From Ricordea florida (taxonomy: Eukaryota > Cnidaria > Anthozoa > Corallimorpharia > Ricordeidae): a DNA stretch of 64,000 nucleotides. Positions 27,701 through 38,199 of the stretch are shown here, piece after piece (positions within the stretch are counted from its first letter, which is position 1; every line of letters begins with the position of its first letter). The notes beneath the pieces are model-generated. The model was not told the origin of the DNA, made no database searches, and saw nothing but the letters and a program-made list of their open reading frames with translations. The stretch lies in assembly GCA_949710005.1 (NCBI GenBank), contig OX453283.1, forward strand, positions 25,699,135 to 25,763,134, given 5' to 3'. The translations under genes were made by a program, and so were the position numbers.

Positions 27701-30069
27701 CTTCCCATGCAGTTCAGATACTCCTCTGTCCCTCTGAGGAAACAAAACAGGTATTTCATTCAGTCTTGTAACAATGGCTGGTAATGTACCAAAATAACTT
27801 ATAAATAGCATTTTCTTGGAACTTAATTTGCAAGTAGGGGAGCCCAGGGTGAGCAAATAGAACATAAGAGGGGTGGGGTGGGAGAGTAAGCTTGCCCCCC
27901 TGCTTCTGCAGCCTCAACAGGTGAGTCTGCTATTTTTGCTTGCCACCGCATTGCAAGAGCCAAGAACATGCTTTAGATCTCAGTAGAAATTCTCCTTAGT
28001 GAGTGTCATATACTTCCTTATTAGCTAGTCAAGAGAATTTGTTTCTAGATCAATTCAATATCATTGAGTCAACTCTACTGATCCTTTCATATTCAAGGTC
28101 TAACTACTAATCCTCTTTACTGAGAGTCATACTCCCTTAAGTGTTAGTTTGGAGATTTTGGTGTTGGATCAAATAATCATCATTGAGTTGACTCTACTAG
28201 CTCTTCCATGATCCAGATCTAAGTAGTAATTCTCTTAACTGAAAGCCATACACCGGGGGTACTTCCTAATATATGCTAATTTGGAGAATTTGGTCCTACT
28301 AAATCAATTCAACATTCTTGACAACCATATTAACCCTTTTACACTCAAGATCTATGTAGAAATTTCCCTAAGTGAAAGTCATTCACTTCTTTACATGCTA
28401 GTATGGAGAACTTTGATTTTTATAAGTGAGTGATTAATTTTTCAATTCCTATCCTTTATGTTGTTGACAATGCAAGTCATATTATAAGATAAAGTTTTAT
28501 ACTGCATGATCAGGTCTGGAAGTGAATGCCTGGGGTAAATTGAGTCACAGATACCTTCCTGTTTCACCAAGAAATCCAGTGGCGTGGCATTCATCGATAA
28601 ATGTTAATGCACCATACTTCTCTGCCAAGTCACACATCTCCCTGAGAAAAAAAAGAAAAACTTTTATATGAAATGTGAATTAATAAATAATTAAGTAATG
28701 ACATTAATTGATCATTACAGTTATGTACACAACTTAAGCAGCTGTGAAATTAAAGCCCTGAAAAAAAAAACTCAGGCCTGAACGGGATTTGAACCCATGA
28801 CCTCTGTGATACCGGTGCAGTGCTCTACCAACTGAGCTATCATGCCAACTGGGAGCTGGTCATGTTGTGAGTCTGTAATATACCCATAGATCGAGAAGAA
28901 TGATACAAATGAATATATGAAAGACCATATATTTGAACTACGGAGTAATACATAATGACATGGATTGATCATCGCAGTTATATACACAACTTAAGCAGCT
29001 GTGAAATTAAAGCCCTGAATAATTAAGGTACCATTGTTGAGCCTAGTGAATTTCTAAAAAAATGTATTTTTCAACATGTCTTGGGAAAAAGAAATCTGAG
29101 TTCCCTCAACAGGAGTCAAACCTACGATCTTCCTATTACTTGCTCAAACTCTCTACCACTGAGGTATAGGAGACTCATAGAATCACAGTCATTAAATTAG
29201 GTTCCTGAGACAAACATCCTGCATACTGCTAGGATCTGAATGTCCAGTACTTACTTTAGAGGAGCCACATTTCCATCCATACTGAAACAGCCATCAGTAA
29301 CTATTAACTTAAGTCTTGAGTTGTGAGCTTCCTTCAGCTTCTCTTCAAGATCTGAAAAAATGGCAACAGGTGCCTTCCAAATGCTCATCTTCACCCTTGC
29401 ACTCCCAAGATTTAAGTATCATTTTCTCATTACCAAGTATCATAGGTTCCTTTATATGTTACTTACGAGAATCAAATGTTATATCAGTTTAAAATATTTT
29501 AGTTGATAAGTTGCTTGGTTTTCCTTATCTGTTTGCAAGCAATGTGTTTGGAAAAGGCAGGGGGGGGAGGGTTGGGCAGCAGTGAAAGGGTTACAGTTAC
29601 CTAGTTTATAATATAAGCCGAGAAATTTCAGAGATTTGATTGGTCGATAGTATCACTGTTTCCACATAATAGTGGTAATATTTCAAAGACAAATATAACT
29701 CGTAATATTTCAAAATTCCCCAAATACCACTTACCAATTAGCAGCTTGGGGTATTTTGGACAATTTTAAAATATTACATGCAGTTTAACTGCCAAATACC
29801 ACTGCAAGTCATGCATACATAAAGTCTACTGTAGCTCAAGAAAGTGAATTGGAGAATTTAATTAAGGGAACAAAGCTTCTAAAGAACTTTCAATTGCAAC
29901 ATGCACAAGTCAACAATAATAACCATGATAATATCTAATTATAAAATATTAATAATATTCTAATAGTAATCATATTATAGTTATTATTATTATTATTGTT
30001 ATTGCTATTATTACTATTATTAAATATTACTACTATTACTATTATCATTATCACTATTATTATTATTGC

Positions 30070-30114
<45 letters not shown>

Positions 30115-33100
30115 CTGCATCAGCCCCATAAAAGGGGATTGGAAATTCTAAAGGGGGCAGTCAGGAGGTGGAAAAGACGACAAAATATCTATATGGCCAC
30201 TTTTTCAAACAAATACACTGTACCTGACATATCTTTATGCTTGTACTTGAACTTTTTTGCACGGCACAGTCTTACGCCATCAATAATGGATGCATGATTC
30301 AACTCATCACTAAACACTGCATCTTCAGGTGCCAATAATGCCTCAAACAAACCAGTATTTGCATCAAAACAACATGGGTATAAAATTGCATCTTCTCGCT
30401 CATGAAATCTGGAAATCTTTTCTTCCAGCTCCTTGTGAATATTCTTCAAGTGATTATAAATCAAAGGGAAGTAAAGGGAAAAATGAAAAATCAGTCATAA
30501 AGTACACTGCGTGAAAAGAATCAATTAACAAATTGTTTTATGGACAGTAGAGCAAAGAACGGGCATGAGGAGGGAACAGGAGCTGTTAATATTTTGTGCA
30601 CTGAAAAGTACATCAAAATTTGACAAACCTGTGTACCACAGATAAATCTAACTGAACTGAGACCATTGCCATATTTATCCAAGGCATCTTTGGCAGCTTG
30701 GGTAACTTCTGGATGGGACTACCGGTAAATGGAGGAAAAAAAGAATTAAATCAAATAATTGCTGTTATACTTTAACCTGTACATATATATACCTGTACAT
30801 ATATATACATGAGATTACCAGTGTATAGTATACGCCAGACACAACTACTTGATGACATCAAAGACATCAATTAAATAAATGAGTAATCAATAGGTAATTG
30901 ATAGGTGATCAGTTGATTAGTTATTGATTATTACCAATGATCAATGAGTAATCATTGACTAATTGATAGGCCACCGCCTTCTTATTGTGTTACGAGGAAA
31001 AGATTCCAAAATCCAGTAAGTATGCAAATATTTGCAATGTCACCCAATCTTTGTTCTGGAGAATTCTAGAACACACAAACATCATGTAAACAAGTGAAGT
31101 AACTTTCTATGAATAGTTATTACTGTAATCTTTCGAAGTTTCCAGAACTATCTGTAAATGTACTTAAAGAACGCTATTGCATAGATTCAGCACTTACGTA
31201 CGGACACTCAGAATGAGTCTAAAGTGGTTAAGAGTTATTAGGAGGTTGCGCCGTTCACAGTGGCTGAAGAAGCTATCGGAAGAAGAATTCAAGACTTGTT
31301 TGCTCTCAAGTGGACATCACCAAGGAGTTCGTGAGTTAAACTGTAAAGTGGTGACTGAACTTATCTAGTTTTAAAGGATAGCTTGTTAGCACTTAGAGTA
31401 TATTGAAGTTAGCGATCGCTCCGTTTGTAGACCACTATTTTAGTTGTCATTTTCAAATAAATAGTTGCGTTTGTAGCGGAAGTACGTTTGTCATTCTTTT
31501 CCAGTACGGACAAACAAAACAGGCGTATTTATTTATTTGTCTCGTAACAATTGGCTGTTTATTTAACAAATACTTTTTGAAAAATATTACATTACTGAAA
31601 GAGTGCAGTAGCTCAGCCATTCACATTGCAGCATTTGCATTAGTATACTAGTAGATCTTTACAGTATTTAGACTTACTGAAAGGCCCAAATAGTTATTAG
31701 CACAAAAATTCAGTAGTTCTTCACTTCTTCCTTGTACTTTGATCTCAGAAGCCTGCTTGGTAGTAATTACTCGTTCCTCCTTCCATGTTCCTGCCTGATG
31801 AATGTCACTGATGTGAGAGTCTAGGAGTTTCCTGAGGGCAGCTTGTGCTCCACTGGCATAGGAAATAGGAACTTGTGCTTGTGAGAATCCAGCAATTTGA
31901 AATGCCTTAATAAAACCTGGGAAACGTGCAAGGTTAGGGATGGACCATTAGAAAAGTGATGGGGGGGGGGGTGGGGAATATTCAGCTTGCACGAATTTTT
32001 TTTTTCGCTCACTTTTCAGGTGAACCCCTCTGCACGAATTTTTTTTACTACGTGTGAAAAAGTCACAATTGGACCTTCCTTCTGCATGAATCATTTTTTA
32101 CCTTCTTTGCATGAATTTTTTTCTTGGAATTTTCCCTTGCATGAATTTTTTTTTTGTTTCCCCCCCCCCCCCCCACATCACTAATGGTCCGTCCCTTAAT
32201 AAGGACCATTTTAACACCTTAAATTTGACTTTATTTTTCATCAATTAGTCAAAATGATTGTAATCAGACAGTGTATTTGTACAGTGGCCAACCCCTTATT
32301 AAGCAGCCACCCATTATTAACTGGCCAATTCTTCCAAAGCGGCTATCCCTTATTAAGCCTTTTACTCCCAAGAGTGACTTTCTCGATTTTACTCTGTCTA
32401 ACGCCAGATGATTTTATTGGACAAATGGAGACCCCTTGGGAGTGAAAGGGTTAAAAGGCCTGGCCCCACATTAATTGGCTTCTCCTTATGAATCAAAATC
32501 TCGACATTATTTTCATATATTAATTAATTAATAAAACCCCTATTAAGCGACCACGACTGACTTTTCGCCATCCCGATAAAGGCTTTCTATTGTTGTATAC
32601 TCCTATTAGGCAGCCACCCAAAATTGGCTTGGCTTTGTTTCTCAGAAGGCGATGACCGATAAGAATCCAAAATAAAAATTGTTCTTTGAACACACCTTCA
32701 CTCACACCTCCGGAAATTAATTGTATTTCTATGTGAGAGAGTTTAATATCACAGTGTGCTTTTGTATTGTATGTATAGAGCCTTTTCACTCACATGATCA
32801 GCAAGGACCACCTGTGCACTTGAATGGCGATTGAATTAAACGCATTGAATGTTGAACACGCACTGAATATTGAATGGCGAATAAATTGGATAAAAGCATT
32901 GAATGTTGAATACAATGTTGAATGTTGTAATGGATGACTGAACGAAGCACTGAATGCTCATTGATAAGAGATTCGCATTACATTGAATAGGAAATCATTA
33001 TTAAATTTGCCATACATAGCAAAACAGGGCTCGCACTACCTCAATTGAAGTTGTGGAGCGACGGGCATTCTGAAATCTAGCCGAAGTTGTCTTGTCATCA

Positions 33101-33217
33101 AACACGTGCATTTTTAAACAAAATCACGAGTTGTAATCTAGGGTATATTTGTTTTAAAATAGGTGGTTTCTTACCTGGAGAAGATAGAGTACGTATTGAA
33201 TACCTCAAAGCTGCCAT
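24756..33217 (-). CDS. GCAT: Glycine C-acetyltransferase (2-amino-3-ketobutyrate CoA ligase), mitochondrial
   Basis: PLP enzyme that cleaves 2-amino-3-ketobutyrate with CoA to glycine and acetyl-CoA in threonine breakdown. Exons (minus): 33,217-33,175; 31,916-31,678; 30,718-30,629; 30,443-30,224; 29,351-29,255; 28,641-28,555; 27,733-27,651; 27,293-27,184; 26,610-26,509; 26,048-25,973; 25,029-24,982; 24,862-24,756. All are GT/AG and in phase, 433 residues, close to the animal enzyme (~420). Seen: short Arg/Ser-rich N-terminus ([15 protein letters not shown], transit-peptide like), [37 protein letters not shown] (PLP-binding Asp ~246), STLGKA (Schiff-base Lys ~280), and C-terminal [10 protein letters not shown]. 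Intron ends are crowded with insertions, including a MITE 20 bp from exon 2 and a retroelement near exon 11. Confidence 0.96.
25188..25225 (-). ncRNA. Hammerhead-like motif inside the retroelement insertion
   Basis: On the minus strand: CTGAAGA-A-GTCT...AGAC-GAAACG. The 4 bp stem pairs perfectly. Same layout as at 22,111 and 34,185. Confidence 0.4.
25380..25431. repeat. 52 bp perfect palindrome without spacer
   Basis: Centre AGCGCT between 25,405 and 25,406. The left arm reads GGGGGCCATACGATTAGC and the right arm is its exact reverse complement, extended by AT-rich flanks on both sides. No mismatch is seen over 26 bp per arm. Confidence 0.95.
26310..26492 (-). mobile_element. tRNA-derived SINE, family A copy 1
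   Basis: Contains a tRNA-like head on the minus strand (AGTGTAGTGGTTAGCGTG box A and GAGTTCGAGCCCTG box B) and a body with CACCTGGGTGGAGAGAGACA. Related to 41,495-41,712. Confidence 0.75.
27312..27630 (+). repeat. ~108 bp minisatellite, GCAT intron
   Basis: About three units of the same sequence as in PPP1R2, 10 kb away, squeezed between two GCAT exons (27,293 and 27,651). Confidence 0.9.
27960..28530. repeat. Degenerate dispersed repeat, AGATCTAAGTAG family
   Basis: At least three diverged ~130 bp segments of the type AGATCTAAGTAGTAATTCTC...TTGGAGAATTTGG...ATCAATTCAA occur in tandem-like order. Related fragments lie at 13,540-13,860, 16,430-16,630, 50,670-50,850, 54,960-55,250, 55,790-55,990 and 57,080-57,310. 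Confidence 0.6.
28706..29020 (-). mobile_element. tRNA-derived SINE, family B, with duplicated body segment
   Basis: The tRNA-like head (TAGCTCAGTTGGTAGAGC and GGGTTCAAATCCCG on the minus strand, ~28,780-28,850) is flanked by two copies of a ~57 bp segment ending in CAGCTGTGAAATTAAAGCCC (28,706-28,762 and 28,965-29,020). The acceptor stem does not pair, so it is not a tRNA gene. Possibly two overlapping SINE copies. Confidence 0.7.
29100..29172 (-). mobile_element. tRNA-like SINE fragment
   Basis: Minus strand has box A-like CTCAGTGGTAGAG and a weak box B (TAGGTTTGACTCC). No body is recognised. Confidence 0.4.
29975..30115. repeat. (ATT)n microsatellite
   Basis: Long imperfect ATT array, longest pure run at about 30,066-30,113. 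Another lies at 39,447-39,508. Confidence 0.9.
31937..32195. mobile_element. PIF/Harbinger-like MITE, copy 1
   Basis: Ends are inverted GGGAYGGACCATTAGAAAAG; flanks are TTA on both sides, the 3 bp duplication typical of PIF/Harbinger. The inside is a set of GCAYGAATTTTTTT-like units between G and C runs. It lies 20 bp upstream of the acceptor of GCAT exon 2. Confidence 0.85.
32357..32450. mobile_element. TTAA-flanked MITE, copy 1
   Basis: 94 bp with inverted ends of the type CCCTTTCACTCCCAAG, flanked by TTAA on both sides. TTAA targets are typical of piggyBac and Kolobok elements. Confidence 0.8.
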
Positions 33218-33468
33218 TTGGATACAGAACTACGGTAAAAATTGATCTCAAAAGAACAAGCCAAGGAAAAAATTTGCGAAAATTTTAAGAATTCTGATTC
33301 GAATGATTGGAACAGTATCGCTTTCAGTTTGGTCAGCGGGTTTTCTCATTAACATTAATAACAAGTCACGCTGTATGAAGTGACACGTACTTCAAAGAGA
33401 TTTTTGAGTTTTCACTAGTTTGAGTTTATCCCATATTCTTGGAGTCGGAAATTGTCTTTTGTATCGCT
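33218..33468. promoter_or_regulatory. Shared bidirectional promoter of GCAT and BET1
   Basis: Only 251 bp separate the GCAT start codon (minus, 33,217) from the BET1 start codon (plus, 33,469). No TATA-like element is obvious at either side. The region must hold both 5' UTRs and the core promoters. Confidence 0.6.
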
Positions 33469-36400
33469 ATGCGACGAGCCCATGGTAACTAAAGAATGTA
33501 GTGGTAGAAAAGTGAGATTTAAACAGGGAGAAGATGGCGAAACTCATCTGTATACGTGAAGTTTAGGCTTGAACTGTTGAAGAATATCGCCAAATTTTTT
33601 TAGAATGATTTATACTTCTAAGAATGGTTAATTGTGATTTTAGATACGTTAGATTGTGTTTTAGTCATTGAATAAGAATTTCAGAAGTCAAAATGAGGTT
33701 GGCTTCGTCTTCTCGGTAATGTGTGGTCACAAGCAAATCGTTGTTTATCAAACTAGTCAAGTTGGTAAATATTTAAAGGAAAAGTGCATATTTCAACCAG
33801 GGGCCGGTTGTTCGAAGGCCGATTAGCGCTAACCCAGGGTTAACTTTTAACATGAGTTTCTTTTCCTCTTACTAAAAAGCTTTTTTCTCCTCTAACTTTC
33901 TCTCTTTTTTTCAGAGCATACAATCATCAAGTTGTATTCAAAAAGAATTATACTGAAGCACTCGTATTTGCATTTAAATTTCGTACTAACCCTGGGTTAC
34001 CTTAACCCTGCTTCGAACAAACCGACCCAGAGAGACAATCAGACATAGTTTGATGCTACACTGGTTTGAAATAAATGAATGTAACTTAACAATTTACAAG
34101 TCGCCAACCCAACGTTTCGACATTCCTGTCTAGTGTCTTCTGCCATTCATCACAGGTATAAAAGGAGTGAAACAGCCTTGCCCAATCACCCCTGAAGAAG
34201 ACACACAACGAGTGTTGAAACGTCAGGTTGGTGAATTGTAAAAAAAGTACCATCTGAGTTGGTAAATGTTATACAACCTTAAGGCTAAGAAAAAAAGGAA
34301 GATGACATTTCATGTGTTTAGCCCTTTGTCACAACAAATGGTGAGGTAAGATTTCTGCACAGGTCCCTGCTTCATTATGCATGCTGTAGCTGTATTGTCT
34401 TCGGGATTGTATGCGCAAACTTTACATATTTTGGAGGAACGAAATAGTATATCTACAGCATGCATAATGAAGTAGGGACCTGTGCAGAAATCTTACCAAT
34501 GGTGACCATAACCTATGTTGACCCAGTTAAGGCCAACACTTGTTAACGTCACCTTATCTTAAATCTTGCATTGGTACAACTTACATTTAGCACCAGTTTC
34601 TTTGGTAATCATATACATGCAAAAATTTCAACGCTCTTATTGGCTGAGAGCACATCAGTTAATCCCAAACGCTACAGAAAGTTGAAATTGAGTGCAGAAG
34701 TTCCAAATTAAAGTTTTGCATATACCGTATGTTAGGTGATGGACAAAACACTGACCCCCAGTCCATGGACTACTCCAGTAGACTACCCAAATTCATTGTT
34801 CCAGTATAATTATTCAAAATGGCATGTGTCATTCTTCACAGCCTTCAGCCACAATTTTGAATAATTATACTGGAACAACAAATTTGGGTAGTCCATTTGG
34901 ATAGTCCATTAGGGTAGTCCATCGATTGGGGCCAGTGTTTTTGTCCGTCACCTGTATATTATGAAAAAGTAATGAAATGATTTCAGGTGCAGTTTTGTAT
35001 AAATAGGCACTGATAAGACATGTGAAGGTATAAGTTTGTATAGGTAATCATATGGTTTTGAGTGCAATTTGGATAAAATAAGCACTTATAAATTACTCAA
35101 GGACAAAGATTGCGCTTACCCTACAGGCTCATGCATTTTTTTCAGTCTTAGAAAAGTTTACTTGCACTCATTTATTCCAAATTGCACTTAATAACCAGAT
35201 GATTTCCTATACCATCTAATACCTTTGTATCTGCATCATCAGTCATCCCATTTCAACTCACTTTTAAAATGTAGAAGTTAATGAATCACTGGTAAGGAAC
35301 TGGAGTTTGTAACTTATCATCTCTAAAATTCATTTTTGTAGCTCCCTCAGACTTTAATGGCGGTATGGCACAACGAACAGATCATCATATGTTGGAGGAA
35401 GAAAACGATAAAATGGTTGACCGCTTGTCAAGCAAAGTTCAAGCACTGAAATCGGTATAGATGTGAAATCCATCTATCAATGGATTAATCAATTAGTTGA
35501 TAGCATACAATTACATGTAGAAATTTCAACTTGCTGATTGACTGAGGTCACAACAATTAATCCCAACAATATAGAAAGCTGAAATTGAGTGCAAAAATTT
35601 GAAATTAAATTTTGGCATGACATTTCTTTTTTTGTTGTATATAAGAAGTAATCAAATTAGCAGTATTTTGAATGTAATCTAGGATACATAGACACTCGTA
35701 AATTCCAGAGGCAACAAATCACACTTAACCTTCATGTATAGGCTCATGCAATATTTATTCAGCCTTAAACAATTTTACTTCTGCCTGTTTATTCTAAATT
35801 GTGTTCTAAATCGTATGATTACCTATAGTATTTTGAAACTCTGTAAAACACATTTGCTCTCTCCATTCACAATGTGTTAGAGATATTTGTCTTTGTCAAG
35901 CTCTTGGTCTTACTAAAGCGGTCAATAACTCATTTCTAGGTTAACTTTATTTCCAAGAGGCATAATGATAATAATGATAATGAATTTGCATAGTGCACTA
36001 TTTCATATGAAGATGTTCAAAAGTGCTTTACCTCAATTCTTCTATTAATTAATTACTTACAAAAGGTTGACCGCAACTCTTGGGTCTGCGTCCCGTACTC
36101 TTTTTAAACAGGGTTGTGGGATCTTTTGAAGTTCCCCGAGGACAGTGTTATGAGCCTGGGCCTACAGTTTCTAGTCCTTAAGGGAGATAGTTTTTAACCC
36201 TTTCACTCCCAAGGGGTCTCCATTTGATGAGTGAAATGGTGTTAGACAGAGTAAAATCAATAAAGTCACTCTTGGGAGTGAAAGGGTTAACCAAGAAGAC
36301 TAGAATGTCTAGCCATTTGCAGATGCCATAACAATGCCAGCTCATTCTTCTCAGTTATTTTTGAGTGACGGTCCAGCTGAGTCTTGAACTCATGACCTCC

Positions 36401-37452
36401 CGCTCAACAGGCTGGTGCTCTACCAATTGCGCTAACCAGGCAGCATCAATGTCCTGATCCTCACAATGTCCACAAGGAGTTTCAGGGGGGAGGGAGGTGG
36501 GGCAAAGCCTAAACCTTCTCTATCCAGTTGGGGAAGGGGAGTAGAGTACAAGCATTAAGAAATTGGCAAATGCCCAGTTTTCACTTCTTGATATTTGTTT
36601 AATGATTTTCTCCTCCATTTGCAGCTTACCATTGACATTGGAGAAGAAGTGAGAACACAAAACAAAATGCTCAAAGAAATGGTAAGTGTCCTTTCCTTGG
36701 AAAAAGAATCCCAGACTTCTTATCAGAAGTTGAATATCACATTGGAAAATTTGTATAGGCCTGTGCAATTTTTTCAGTCTTCAATTTTAATATGAGAGCT
36801 CAGTTGTGCAAAATTGTACGTGCCAAAAGTTAGTTTCAAACTTTTGCACTCAATTTAAACTTTCTACACTCAGTTTCAATTTTCTGCACTGTTTGGGATT
36901 AATTGATGTGCTTTCAACCAATCAACATAATGCAATTTCGGCATGTATATTAAAGTATAAAGGATACCATACATTTGTGATATCACTGATGGGGTAGTGT
37001 GTTCATCAATTTGTTTCTACTGGGTTCTTGGTACTATGCCACTAAATATTATATTGTAAAAAGAAAATTGGTTGCATCATGTTGGACATTATTGCACTCA
37101 TTTGCTTTTCTCACTCATGAAGTATTTTTAAACACTTTCATGCAAAGGGAAATTTTATATCTCCACGCTGCCATGTAATGTCTTAGTGAGAGTTTGCCGG
37201 TGACAGTGCTGAAAAATACATCTTTCACAAATCCTCCGGGTAAAAAATGTACCATGTTCATATTTTCACATTTAGACTTTTGATTTTGTGTTCCAGGATA
37301 CAGATTTTGATTCAGGAGGATCCCTGCTTGATGCAACAATGGGGCGATTGTCAGCATTGACTAAGAAAGGGCACCACAAAATCATGTGTTATTTGCTTCT
37401 ATTTTGCCTCTTTGTTTTCTTTGCAGCTTGGTATATTGTTAAAAGAAGATGA
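33469..37452 (+). CDS. BET1: BET1 Golgi vesicle SNARE
   Basis: SNARE for ER-Golgi vesicle fusion. Exons: 33,469-33,484; 35,351-35,454; 36,625-36,681; 37,297-37,452. All junctions are GT/AG and in phase, giving 110 residues (vertebrate BET1 is 118). The first exon encodes just MRRAH, matching the conserved BET1 start. Then come the SNARE heptads (LEEENDKMVDRLSSKVQALK, DIGEEVRTQNKMLKEM, and DTDFDSGGSLLDATMGRLSA, with the central-layer polar residue in the TQN block) and a C-terminal anchor (~87-106, IMCYLLLFCLFVFFAAWYIV) ending KRR. Intron 1 is full of nested MITEs. Confidence 0.93.
33802..34028. mobile_element. MITE with GGGCCGGTTGTTCGAA ends
   Basis: Inverted ends GGGCCGGTTGTTCGAAGG and GCTTCGAACAAACCGACCC, with inner inverted AACCCAGGGTTAA / TAACCCTGGGTTA. 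227 bp, in BET1 intron 1. Confidence 0.7.
34090..34245. ncRNA. Inverted pair of hammerhead-like retroelement ends
   Basis: The plus-strand motif at 34,184-34,220 reads CTGAAGA-A-GACAC...GTGTT-GAAACG. A related minus-strand motif (GACA...TGTC-GAAACG) lies at 34,105-34,140. The outer arms (ACAAGTCGCCAACC near 34,093 and GGTTGGTGAATTGT near 34,224) are also inverted repeats. This resembles head-to-head Penelope-like terminal repeats. Confidence 0.4.
34346..34496. mobile_element. Hairpin MITE with CTTCATTATGCATGCTGTAG arms, copy 1
   Basis: Arms of about 44 bp (GTAAGATTTCTGCACAGG at the outer end) pair almost perfectly around a ~60 bp loop. A second copy is at 60,317-60,428. Confidence 0.88.
34590..35250. 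repeat. Dispersed AT-rich repeat (GAAATTGAGTGCA family), interrupted by a MITE
   Basis: Landmarks are AAAATTTCAACGCTCTTATTGG, AAGTTGAAATTGAGTGCA and CTACAGGCTCATGCA. Related copies lie at 35,495-35,850, 36,720-36,990, 46,500-46,730 and 47,880-48,070. The copy here is split by the MITE at 34,735-34,952. Confidence 0.65.
34735..34952. mobile_element. Long-TIR MITE nested in another repeat
   Basis: 218 bp. The arms GGTGATGGACAAAACACTG and its inverted partner at the right continue inward through TACCCAAATT and GTTCCAGTATAATTATTCAA, for roughly 90 bp each with some gaps. Confidence 0.85.
35958..36445 (-). mobile_element. tRNA-derived SINE, family C copy 1
   Basis: tRNA-like head on the minus strand near 36,375-36,440 (TAGCGCAATTGGTAGAGC and GAGTTCAAGACTC) and a body with TTGTGGGATCTTTTGAAGTTC and TGCATAGTGCACTATTTC. 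The TTAA MITE at 36,198 is inserted in it. Related to 47,535-47,872. Confidence 0.75.
36198..36286. mobile_element. TTAA-flanked MITE, copy 2
   Basis: 89 bp with CCCTTTCACTCCCAAG at the left and its reverse complement at the right, TTAA at 36,194-36,197 and 36,287-36,290. Confidence 0.85.
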
Positions 37453-38199
37453 AACTGTTTTATAGAGTTATTTTAATTGCAAAATTGTAAATAAAATATT
37501 ATCAGTCTATTTCAGCAGTGCTGATGTTGTGATTCTATTTGTCTGAACATTAGAGAAAGTCATGCACCTTGGAGGCCCTCCCTAGGGTGGGAGGGAGGGT
37601 GGTAACAACGTTTCCACTAATGGAAAAATATAAAGAGACTGGTTTAACGAATATGATTGCGGTCTACTTTATTGTTATAGCAAAAGACGTTAAGAACGAA
37701 TCGAAAGAGATCAAATTATTCACTGTGCACCGTACAAAAAAGCGTTAAAAATTTTAGAAACTAAAACTGTGAAAATGTGAGGTCAGAGTTTAATAAGCGC
37801 TCATTGTGAAGAAATCCATGCATCCATGTAATTGTTAAGACCTTTCTGCTAGCTCTACACGAGACATGAAATTCACATAGTTTTGCATGGCGTGACTTTT
37901 CGTGGAAAATCTGTCACACAATCTTCGCGTGGCGGGAATTCTACAGTCCGAAGCGCGTGGAGACGAGAAAAGCGCGCGAAATAGTGAACATGGCTTCTCA
38001 GGCCGTTGTTTTTAAACGGACAAGAAACCGGTCAAGACCTATTTCATTAATTTATCAATGGAAATATTCATATCTTATTACTTACCATAAAATGCGGTGA
38101 AAATGAGTACTTCGGTTGTTTGTGTACAAGCTTTATTGAGTTTGGTTGACACGTTTCAAAAGGAGCCATTGACAACGACAACAAAGAAAGTTTGAAATT
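37453..38199. promoter_or_regulatory. BET1 3' end and promoter region of the 15-exon gene
   Basis: An AATAAAATATTA poly-A signal candidate lies near 37,490. From about 37,910 to 38,010 CpG becomes frequent (GCGCGTGG, AAAGCGCGCG), as at a promoter. No coding exon is supported here. Confidence 0.45.

Noticed and set aside
28780-28860. tRNA gene
   Set aside because: Boxes A and B are present but the acceptor stem does not pair and the flanks match a SINE; the same holds for 16,315, 26,410, 29,100, 36,375, 41,640 and 47,810.
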